From Paludibacteraceae bacterium (GTDB lineage: Bacteria; Bacteroidota; Bacteroidia; Bacteroidales; Paludibacteraceae): 64,000 nt of DNA. Below, piece by piece: positions 57,426 through 64,000 of this stretch. The notes under the pieces were generated by a model. That model saw only the letters and a program-made list of their open reading frames with translations. It made no database searches and was not told the origin of the DNA. The DNA lies in assembly GCA_017625155.1 (NCBI GenBank), contig JAGALP010000006.1, positions 1 through 64,000 on the forward strand, in the 5' to 3' direction. A program made the position numbers and the translations under genes. How positions within the stretch are numbered: the stretch's first letter is position 1; every line of letters starts with the position of its first letter.

Positions 57426-58595
57426 ATGAAACGACTAAATTCTAACATACTGAGCATTGGAATTACCCTACTACTGGCAATCGTAGTGGTAGTTAGTTCG
57501 TTGGTTACCAGTCACATCGTAGAGCAGTTTGAACAGGAAGAGCAAAAGAAAATCGAACTCTGGGCAGAAGCTACACGTCAGTTTATTCTCGCAGACGAGA
57601 ATGAGAATATTGACCTCCTCCTCCAAGTAATGGAAGGTAACACCACTATCCCCGTGTATATGGTAGATACCAACTATAACCTACTCCTTTCGCGTAACGT
57701 GCCAGAACCCAAGCGCAATGTAGAACGCTTCTATATCAAGAAAATCAATGAACTACGCGCCACACAAGAACCGATCGAAGTACGCATCTCCGATAGCGTG
57801 ATGCAATATATCTACTACGAGCAGTCTTCCACGTTGCAATGGCTATCCTATTTCCCTTATATTCAATTGGTTGTTATGCTCGCATTGGCAGGATTGGCTG
57901 CAATAGCCCTGCTTATGGTACAACGCAGTGAGAAGAATAGTCTGTGGGTGGGACTCTCCAAAGAAACAGCCCACCAACTCGGCACGCCTATCTCCTCGCT
58001 CAATGCGTGGAACGAACTACTAAAAGCCACCTACCCAAACGACCCTCTACTCCCTCAAATGGACGAAGATATTCGCCGCTTGCAGATGATAGCAGAGCGT
58101 TTTTCTAAGATCGGCTCACAACCTACATTGGAGCAACATGAGGTACTACCCGTGATACAATCTGCAATGGACTATATGCGCGCACGGACATCCAATAAAA
58201 TAGAGTATAGGTTAGAGATTAAAGATGAAAGATTAAAGGTAAAAGCTATGTTGTGCGCACCGCTATTTGAATGGGTGATAGAAAATCTATGCAAGAATGC
58301 CATAGATGCCATGGATGGGAAAGGAAGCATCACTATTGAGGTGAAAACGGAAAACGGAAAGGGGAAAGCGGAAAACCTATATATTGATATAACCGATACG
58401 GGTAAGGGAATAGACCGTAGGAACTTTAAGCGAATCTTCCAACCAGGTTACACAAGCAAGAAACGCGGATGGGGATTGGGATTGAGTTTAGGCAAGCGTA
58501 TCATCGAAGATTACCATCGAGGCAAACTCTTCGTGAAGCAGTCGCAATTGGGTGTCGGTACGACTTTCCGCATTGTGTTGTGTAGAATTGTGTAG
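57426..58595 (+). CDS. Membrane sensor histidine kinase
   Basis: 389 residues from ATG 57426, chosen because it begins the first membrane helix 26 bp after the promoter box. Helix 1 is at about 8-30 and helix 2 at about 140-162, enclosing a ~110-residue periplasmic sensor. Then come the H-box SKETAHQLGTPISSLNAW, N-box VIENLCKNAIDAM, G1 DTGKGID and G2 GWGLGLSLGKRI. No response regulator lies beside it, so it is an orphan kinase. Its last 108 bases overlap the 3' end of ispE, and the stop codon lies in a 10-bp tandem repeat. Confidence 0.88.
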   Translation: MKRLNSNILSIGITLLLAIVVVVSSLVTSHIVEQFEQEEQKKIELWAEATRQFILADENENIDLLLQVMEGNTTIPVYMVDTNYNLLLSRNVPEPKRNVERFYIKKINELRATQEPIEVRISDSVMQYIYYEQSSTLQWLSYFPYIQLVVMLALAGLAAIALLMVQRSEKNSLWVGLSKETAHQLGTPISSLNAWNELLKATYPNDPLLPQMDEDIRRLQMIAERFSKIGSQPTLEQHEVLPVIQSAMDYMRARTSNKIEYRLEIKDERLKVKAMLCAPLFEWVIENLCKNAIDAMDGKGSITIEVKTENGKGKAENLYIDITDTGKGIDRRNFKRIFQPGYTSKKRGWGLGLSLGKRIIEDYHRGKLFVKQSQLGVGTTFRIVLCRIV

Positions 58596-59405
58596 AGTTG
58601 TGTAGAATTGTGTAGAATTGTGTAGAATTGTGGAGGATGGTGTAGGAAACAGCCCAAACACGGTTGAGCCAGAACCAGACATTGCAGCATATACGGCGCC
58701 TGCATCAAGCAGGCGTTGTTTTATTTCGGCTATTTCGGAATGAATAGGAAAGACGGTTTGCTCAAAGTCATTGATGAGCAACGGACACATTCTGTCGAAA
58801 GATAATCCCTCGCTCAATGCAATCTTGATTTGCCCTTCCACTTCTGGGTGGCGCACTATTTTTCCATATGCTTCTTTGGTAGAGACAGCACAATGGGGCT
58901 TAATCATCACAAGGCGCAAACCACTCAAATCCAATGATATAGGTATTAGTTTATCGCCAATACCTTCCGCATAGCATGGAGTGTTATAAATAAAGAATGG
59001 ACAGTCGGCACCCAGTGGGCGCACTTCCTCAGCCAATTGCTCTTTGGTCAGTCCAAGGTGGAATATCTCATTGAGCGCAATAGCCATATGCGCCGCATCG
59101 CTGCTGCCACCACCCAAACCTGCACCAAAAGGAATATTCTTCTTGAAAGTGATTTTGACATTGCCTATCTGCGGAAAATGCGCCTGCATACGCTTGTACA
59201 CTTTAACAATAAGGTTATCCGTAGGTAAGCAATCGATGGCTAAACCGTCCTGCAGAAAAGCAAACTTCTCTGCTTTCTCCACCTCCAACTCATCGTGCAA
59301 GCCATAGACAGGATAGAAGATAGTCTCTAAATCGTGATAACCATCTTCGCGCTTGCGCACTACGCGCAGACCGATATTAATCTTGCAGTTGGGATAGAAT
59401 TTCAT
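58488..59405 (-). CDS. ispE: 4-diphosphocytidyl-2-C-methyl-D-erythritol kinase
   Basis: 305 residues of the GHMP kinase family in the MEP isoprenoid route. MKFYPNCKINIGLRVVRKREDGYHDLETIFYPV is the substrate end, IPFGAGLGGGSSDAAHMA the ATP loop, and AAMSGSGSTVFGLF the third motif. After residue ~262 the chain is a low-complexity tail (STILHNSTQFYTTLHNSTQ) encoded by 10-bp repeats and running over the histidine kinase gene. Relatives usually end near 265-290 residues, so the tail looks added. Confidence 0.93.
   Translation of the reverse strand: MKFYPNCKINIGLRVVRKREDGYHDLETIFYPVYGLHDELEVEKAEKFAFLQDGLAIDCLPTDNLIVKVYKRMQAHFPQIGNVKITFKKNIPFGAGLGGGSSDAAHMAIALNEIFHLGLTKEQLAEEVRPLGADCPFFIYNTPCYAEGIGDKLIPISLDLSGLRLVMIKPHCAVSTKEAYGKIVRHPEVEGQIKIALSEGLSFDRMCPLLINDFEQTVFPIHSEIAEIKQRLLDAGAVYAAMSGSGSTVFGLFPTPSSTILHNSTQFYTTLHNSTQHNAESRTDTQLRLLHEEFASMVIFDDTLA
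58581..58640. repeat. 10-bp tandem repeat across the histidine kinase and ispE ends
   Basis: Five TGTAGAATTG-type units (58581-58630, one with G for A), then a degenerate sixth. The period is not a multiple of three, so each gain or loss changes both overlapping reading frames. Confidence 0.85.
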
Positions 59406-60262
59406 TATACAGTGTCCATGAAAGACTTTTGTACCTTATTAAATACAATAATACCGATAGCCAACAACACTACCATGAATCCAAAGCTGTAGCCCAGCAT
59501 CCACCACTCGTGGTTACCTACGCCCAACATGCCGTACTTGAAAAACTCTACGATACCCGTCAAAGGGTTGAGCTGCATGACAAGGCGCAGTTTCTCGTTG
59601 GTGATCGTAGAAAGCGGATAAATGACAGGGGTGGCGTACATCCATAGGCTGACAAAGAAACTCAATAAGAGTTGCAGGTCGCGGTACTTGGTAGTCATAC
59701 TAGAGAACAGAATTCCAAATCCCAATGCTAATCCTGCTAACATAGCTACGAGGATTGGTAACAATAATGCATATAGATTAGGTTGAATATTAGCATCGGT
59801 AAAAATCGCGTAATAAAGATATACTACAAGGAATAGTGCAAACTGGATACCAAAACGAACAAGATTGCTAATCACATCGCTTAGTGGCGTTACCAAACGA
59901 GGGAAATACACCTTGCCGAAAATACCCGCATTGCTAACGAAGGTATTAGATGTCTTGGTTAGACAATCTGCGAAATATTGCCAAAAACTAATACCTGCTA
60001 AGTAGAAAAGTGGTTGTGGTAAGCCATCTGTTGATATTTTTGCAATTCCTCCGAAGACAACCATATACATAACAGTTGTCATAAGAGGCTGAATAACAAA
60101 CCAGAGTGGTCCAAGAATAGTTTGCTTGTATTGCGTAATGATATTACGCTTTACAAATAACATCATCAAATCGCGATAACGCCAGATTTCTTTGAAATCT
60201 ACGGACAAAAGACTATCTTTCGGACGGATTTCGGTCGTCCAACCTTGTTCCATTTCAGCCAT
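59405..60262 (-). CDS. ABC-2 type polysaccharide export permease, Wzm-like
   Basis: 285 residues with six membrane helices and the ABC-2 marks RNIITQYKQTILGPLWFVIQPLMTTVMYMVVFG, YLAGISFWQYFADCL and YFPRLVTPLSDVISNLV. Wzm permeases move lipid-linked O-antigen or teichoic-type chains across the inner membrane together with a Wzt ATPase, which is not in this window. It shares one base with the ispE start (TAATG) and is transcribed first, from the divergent promoter at 60282-60313. Confidence 0.88.
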   Translation of the reverse strand: MAEMEQGWTTEIRPKDSLLSVDFKEIWRYRDLMMLFVKRNIITQYKQTILGPLWFVIQPLMTTVMYMVVFGGIAKISTDGLPQPLFYLAGISFWQYFADCLTKTSNTFVSNAGIFGKVYFPRLVTPLSDVISNLVRFGIQFALFLVVYLYYAIFTDANIQPNLYALLLPILVAMLAGLALGFGILFSSMTTKYRDLQLLLSFFVSLWMYATPVIYPLSTITNEKLRLVMQLNPLTGIVEFFKYGMLGVGNHEWWMLGYSFGFMVVLLAIGIIVFNKVQKSFMDTV

Positions 60263-60281
60263 AATTTACAGAATTTGGGTG

Positions 60282-60329
60282 CAAAGGTACACTTTTTTTT
60301 GCAAATATGCAAATTTATTTGTACCTTTG
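60282..60329. promoter_or_regulatory. Two overlapping divergent promoters
   Basis: Plus: TTTG 60298-60301 and TACCTTTG 60322-60329. Minus: TTTG (60310-60313) and TACCTTTG (60282-60289). Both have 20-bp spacing and their -33 boxes interleave, so only one RNA polymerase can bind at a time. Confidence 0.8.
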
Positions 60330-60377
60330 CAGCGTATTTTATGAACCCCGCTCGAAAGGGCGTAACTTTTTAAGATT

Positions 60378-61862
60378 ATGGCAAATGAAAAACAACAGTT
60401 CGTGGACGAACTAAAGGAACTACTACAAAAGAATGTAGCGGAAGTGAAAGAGCAAGTAGAAGCGTTGAAAACGCAATTCTACCGTCAGTATCATCAAGAG
60501 TTAGAGGCACAAAAGAAAGCCGCATTAGAAGCTGCTGAGGCAGCAGGCGAAGTGTTGGAGAATTGGTTGCCATCCTTTGATGAATTGGAGCAAGAGTTCC
60601 GTGAATTGTTGAATCAATACAAACAACGTCGCGCTGAATTGCAGAAGCAAATCGAAGAAGAACAATCGCAAAATCTTCTACGCAAGGAGAATATCCTTGC
60701 ACAAATGAAGGAAATGGCAGATGCAGAAACAGCGGACGTCATGGATAACCTCAAAAAAATGCGAGAACTGCAAGCTGAGTGGAAAACCATAGGAGCAGTA
60801 CCTGCACAAAAAGCACAAGAAATTTGGAAAAACTACCAACAATACCAAGAGCGCTTCTATGACCTCGTGAAAATCAATATTGAACTGCGAGACCTCGACT
60901 TCAAGAAGAACCTCGAAATGAAAACACTACTCTGCGAGGCTGCGGAGAAACTGCAAGAGAACCCCAATATCGTAGAAGCCAACCGAGCATTGCAACAACT
61001 TCACGACGAGTGGGCAGAGATAGGACCTGTAGCACGAGAACTCAGAGAAGAACTCTGGAATCGATTCAAACAAGCAAGTAGTGTAATCAACAAAAAGCAC
61101 CAAGCATACTTCGACGAACTGCACGCCAAAGAAAACGAAAACTTGGAGAAGAAACAAGCACTCATTGAGCAGCTGAAGGAGGTAGATGTCAATAAATTGA
61201 AGTCAAATAAGCAATGGGATGAGGCTACTGAGAAGCTGCAAGCTATCCAACAAGAATGGCGTACCATTGGCTTTGCTCCTAAAAAACAAAACCAAACTAT
61301 CTACAACGAATACCGCGAACTCTGCGAGGCTTTCTTCAAAGCCAAAACCGCTTACTACAAAGCTATGCGCGATGAACTCAGCGAGAACCTCAAGAAAAAA
61401 CGCGAACTCGTAGAAGCTGCAGAAACACTCAAAGACAGCATAGAATGGACTGAAACTACCAACCGACTCATCGAACTACAAGCCGAGTGGAAGAAAGTAG
61501 GACCTATCGCACGCAAATACTCCGACGACCTTTGGAAGAAATTCACGGCTGCTTGCGATACCTTCTTCGAAGCGAAACGTGAGGCAACCAAAGAACTGCG
61601 TGAGCAGTATGCTCAAAAACGCGCGGAAGCTAAAGAGCGTTGGAACAAGAAAATGGATCAAATGAACGACCGTCAGAAACTAATCCGCATGTACGAAAAC
61701 CTCGTACAAGAGATTAAGACGGCAGAAAACAATATCCTCTTCTTTACGGGCAAATCTAAGACCGCTAACAAACTGGTGGATGACATGCGCAAGAAGATCG
61801 ATACACTCAAGAGCCAACTCACTGACCTAGAGAACAAAATCAACCAAATGGACGCAGAATGA
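60378..61862 (+). CDS. DUF349-repeat coiled-coil protein
   Basis: 494 residues, almost all helical. Repeated LQAEWKTIGAVPAQKAQEIWKNYQ-type units near residues 130, 205, 290 and 365 (each with W-x-x-I/V-G-x-x-P) are DUF349 repeats. The N-terminal ~90 residues are a coiled coil. No catalytic site is seen. DUF349 proteins are cytoplasmic and of unsettled role. The ftsE gene overlaps by ATGA, which suggests linked expression. Confidence 0.88.
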   Translation: MANEKQQFVDELKELLQKNVAEVKEQVEALKTQFYRQYHQELEAQKKAALEAAEAAGEVLENWLPSFDELEQEFRELLNQYKQRRAELQKQIEEEQSQNLLRKENILAQMKEMADAETADVMDNLKKMRELQAEWKTIGAVPAQKAQEIWKNYQQYQERFYDLVKINIELRDLDFKKNLEMKTLLCEAAEKLQENPNIVEANRALQQLHDEWAEIGPVARELREELWNRFKQASSVINKKHQAYFDELHAKENENLEKKQALIEQLKEVDVNKLKSNKQWDEATEKLQAIQQEWRTIGFAPKKQNQTIYNEYRELCEAFFKAKTAYYKAMRDELSENLKKKRELVEAAETLKDSIEWTETTNRLIELQAEWKKVGPIARKYSDDLWKKFTAACDTFFEAKREATKELREQYAQKRAEAKERWNKKMDQMNDRQKLIRMYENLVQEIKTAENNILFFTGKSKTANKLVDDMRKKIDTLKSQLTDLENKINQMDAE

Positions 61863-62524
61863 GCCAACTCATCACATACAAGGATGTAGAGATTTGCCAA
61901 GATGAGCAGATTGTGCTCAAGGATGTCAACCTGACAATAGCATCGGGCGAGATGGTCTATCTCTTGGGCAGAGTAGGTTCGGGTAAGTCGAGCTTCATGA
62001 AAACTATCTATGGCGAACTACCCGTAGAAGGTACCGAAGCAACGGCACTGGACTATGACCTGCTCAAACTTCGCAGACGCGACATACCATACCTGCGTCG
62101 CAAAGTGGGAGTGGTGTTCCAAGATTTCCAACTCCTAGTAGATCGCAACGTGGAGGACAACCTCATGTTTGTGCTCAAAGCCACTGGATGGAAAGACAAA
62201 CAGGCAATGAAGAACAATATCTACGACGTGCTCAAGCAAGTAGGAATGGCAGAGAAAGCATATAAGATGCCTTACCAACTATCTGGCGGCGAACAACAGC
62301 GTGTGGTGATTGCACGTGCATTGCTCAATGCACCAGGACTCATCCTAGCCGATGAACCTACGGGAAACCTTGACCCAGAGACAGGCAAAGGTATCATGGA
62401 GCTGCTCTATAGTATCAGCCAAGCAGGTATGACGGTCATCATGTCAACCCATAATCATGCATGGCCAGAGCAATATTCAGGACGCAAACTGCAATTCGCC
62501 GACGGCAAGATTAGCGAAATATAA
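61859..62524 (+). CDS. ftsE: Cell division ATP-binding protein FtsE
   Basis: 221 residues with Walker [10 protein letters not shown] near residue 38, Q-loop VVFQDFQLL, signature LSGGEQQRV and Walker [13 protein letters not shown], plus the switch histidine in MSTHNH. FtsEX controls peptidoglycan hydrolysis at the septum; FtsX is normally next but is not adjacent here. ATG 61859 overlaps the DUF349 stop. A strong terminator follows, so no ftsX is co-transcribed. Confidence 0.88.
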   Translation: MSQLITYKDVEICQDEQIVLKDVNLTIASGEMVYLLGRVGSGKSSFMKTIYGELPVEGTEATALDYDLLKLRRRDIPYLRRKVGVVFQDFQLLVDRNVEDNLMFVLKATGWKDKQAMKNNIYDVLKQVGMAEKAYKMPYQLSGGEQQRVVIARALLNAPGLILADEPTGNLDPETGKGIMELLYSISQAGMTVIMSTHNHAWPEQYSGRKLQFADGKISEI

Positions 62525-62545
62525 TCGAATAGCATACCAAAAGAA

Positions 62546-62575
62546 ATGGACACCCAACAGAGTGTCCATTTTTTG
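62546..62575 (+). terminator. Terminator after ftsE
   Basis: ATGGACAC (62546-62553) and GTGTCCAT (62562-62569), then TTTTTTG. Confidence 0.85.
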
Positions 62576-62577
62576 TA

Positions 62578-63327
62578 TTAGTAATCAAACTTGTACGTCA
62601 GCAAGACCACATGCTTGTGTGTGTATGCATGTGTGAGAGCAATAGCACCGCTATCCAAGACATCCAATTCGCGGCTATAGACGTAGTTGTAGCGATATGC
62701 CAGATTGAGGGTGTTCTTCTTATCCACTTTCCATTGCAAACCTATTTCAGGGCGCAACTCGTTGATATACTGACCATAGTATTTAGCATTCAAGGTGTTG
62801 AACACCTCCATCTTTGCTACGATACTCAATGGTTGATTGGGTATAGCATATACCGCTTGTAGGCGTGAACGCAAGGTATAATCCACTCGGTTCTTCTCGC
62901 GCAAATCTATCTCATCCGCACGAGCATCCAACATTAGTCGTTCGCGCAACGATAGTTTCCATTGATCGAGTGTCACTTGACCCGTAGCATCCACATTCAC
63001 ACGGTGGCGAAGAAACTTATTGGGGTCGTCCCAACCTTGATTACCATACAACTTGAGCACATAGCCAGCACTCAGCGAAAGGTACTCAATGGGCGTATAT
63101 GCCAACGAGATAGTGGTATGCGAACGGTGAGCAGGTATGCTACGAATCTCTTCTTCCAGAGTGAGCTTTAGCCCGTAATCAAACGACTTGACAAACGACG
63201 CAATCACATGTACCTCAGCTGTTTGCTTGCTAGTGGTGTCAGTTGACGCTATTTCTTGCGCACAAATCCAATATGGAAATAGTAGCAAACCAACTAGGGA
63301 TAGTATCTTCTTGAATTCAAAATTCAT
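62578..63327 (-). CDS. DUF2490 outer membrane protein
   Basis: 249 residues with a signal peptide (about 1-25) and the DUF2490 beta-barrel pattern: SFDYGLKLTLEEEIR, LSLSAGYVLKLYG, FLRHRVNVDATGQV, LSLRERLMLDAR, RSRLQAVYAIP and a terminal HVVLLTYKFDY with the aromatic last residue needed for barrel insertion. Function of the family is unknown. It follows sufE by 3 bp on the minus strand. Confidence 0.85.
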   Translation of the reverse strand: MNFEFKKILSLVGLLLFPYWICAQEIASTDTTSKQTAEVHVIASFVKSFDYGLKLTLEEEIRSIPAHRSHTTISLAYTPIEYLSLSAGYVLKLYGNQGWDDPNKFLRHRVNVDATGQVTLDQWKLSLRERLMLDARADEIDLREKNRVDYTLRSRLQAVYAIPNQPLSIVAKMEVFNTLNAKYYGQYINELRPEIGLQWKVDKKNTLNLAYRYNYVYSRELDVLDSGAIALTHAYTHKHVVLLTYKFDY

Positions 63328-63330
63328 AAT

Positions 63331-63747
63331 TCAAAATTGGCTAAACGTGAGTGCAAACAGTCGCATTTGTTTGAGCATGGCATTGAGTCCGTTGCTACGT
63401 GTAGGGGAGAGGTGTTCGCGGAGGTTGATTTCGTCGATGAAATACAAATCTGCATCCACAATCTCTTTGGGTGTATGTCCACTTAATACACGAATCAACA
63501 GTGCTACAATACCTTTCACCAAGATAGCATCCGAATCACCTCGATAAACTACTTTGCCGTCTTGCATTTCGGCAGTGAACCACACCTTAGACTGACAGCC
63601 GTCAATCAAGTTCTGTTCGGTCTTTGCGCTTTCTGGGAATGGCTCTAAACCATTGCCATAATCAATAAGCAAACTATAGCGGTCCATCCAGTCGTCGAAA
63701 CTGCTGAACTCTTCTATTATTTCATCTTGTATGAGATTAATTTCCAT
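63331..63747 (-). CDS. sufE: SufE family Fe-S/sulfur-transfer protein
   Basis: 138 residues with the active-site cysteine in LIDGCQSKVWF near residue 52 and the later VALLIRVLSGHTPKEIVDADLYFIDEINLREHLSPTRSNGLNAM. SufE takes persulfide sulfur from the SufS desulfurase for iron-sulfur cluster building. The start overlaps the end of the shikimate kinase gene by 31 bp. No sufS is present in this window. Confidence 0.93.
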   Translation of the reverse strand: MEINLIQDEIIEEFSSFDDWMDRYSLLIDYGNGLEPFPESAKTEQNLIDGCQSKVWFTAEMQDGKVVYRGDSDAILVKGIVALLIRVLSGHTPKEIVDADLYFIDEINLREHLSPTRSNGLNAMLKQMRLFALTFSQF

Positions 63748-64000
63748 AAGTGTTCTGCTATATTTTTGTCATCTTCTTCTGCGATGTCCTTTACGGGGGC
63801 TTCAATCACATAATCCGCTTTCATGTAGAACGGTTCGCGTGCTTCGAGTTGCGGAGTGATAAAAGCCAGTAGTTCTTCTTCGGTGCGCCCTTGCAAGATA
63901 GGACGTTGGCTTAGGTCAGTTAGCATCAGGCGTTGAGCGAGGTGCTTAGGTTTCCATTTTAGATAAATGCTAGTACCCAATTCTGCTAGACATTCCATAT
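63717..64000 (-). CDS. aroK: Shikimate kinase, C-terminal part
   Basis: The last ~94 residues of a shikimate kinase that begins beyond the right edge. CLAELGTSIYLKWKPKHLAQRLMLTDLSQRPILQG is the lid and substrate-binding end typical of AroK, with R and P of RPIL; Walker A is outside. It phosphorylates shikimate in aromatic amino acid synthesis, using the product of the AroE part of the 26810 fusion. Overlaps sufE by 31 bp. Confidence 0.85.
   Translation of the reverse strand, partial: MECLAELGTSIYLKWKPKHLAQRLMLTDLSQRPILQGRTEEELLAFITPQLEAREPFYMKADYVIEAPVKDIAEEDDKNIAEHLWKLISYKMK

Overview
The window reads as a chromosome segment from a member of the Bacteroidales (Bacteroidota). Many genes are preceded by the Bacteroidota promoter pattern, a TTTG or CTTG box, 20 bp, then TAnnTTTG. 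Leaders are A-rich and mostly lack Shine-Dalgarno sites, and one secreted protein ends in a type IX secretion-type sorting tail. DUF4831, DUF2490, the rimP-nusA-infB order and long two-domain FtsX permeases fit the same assignment. The genus cannot be fixed from this sequence. I saw no rRNA, tRNA or CRISPR array.

Layout. 1-7256: a MacB/FtsX-type ABC exporter (ATPase partial) and an NtrC/NtrB-like sigma-54 two-component pair, split by an AT-rich AAA ATPase plus putative PD-(D/E)xK nuclease pair with its own promoter. 7397-11903: an accessory region of small unknown genes, including a family of ~105-residue paralogues, a small membrane-anchored lipoprotein and decayed copies. 12043-26180: a defence and accessory island. 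It holds a PHP-AlbA-like-TRD-like protein, a MORN/trypsin secreted protein with a lipoprotein, a HEPN protein, a GIY-YIG-like protein, and a tightly packed six-gene cluster joining a RloA/RloB-like pair to a type II CBASS system (patatin effector, CD-NTase, Cap2, Cap3).

26751-35350 is core: a TilS-AroE fusion, two envelope genes, then rimP-nusA-infB. A perfect 130-bp repeat sits directly upstream of both nusA and infB. 35400-37400 is an IS3-family element flanked by short repeats resembling its own ends. 37403-40780 has a candidate ~340-nt RNA with promoter and terminator, then a three-gene exported-protein operon ending in a caspase-like protease. 41084-64000 is mostly housekeeping: gltX, an AI-2E exporter/CotH fusion frame, a nitroreductase, pdxA, an M16 protease, era, a porin, apbE, an M23 peptidase, a glycosyltransferase, a beta-lactamase-fold hydrolase, a histidine kinase, ispE, a Wzm-like permease, a DUF349 protein, ftsE, DUF2490, sufE and aroK (partial).

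The most unusual signals are the 130-bp repeat before nusA and infB, the TilS-AroE fusion, the PHP-AlbA-TRD protein, the AAA/nuclease pair, the RloAB-CBASS composite, and 11-bp-period tandem repeats recurring in four gene-free stretches. All functional calls come from reading motifs by eye; no database search was run.
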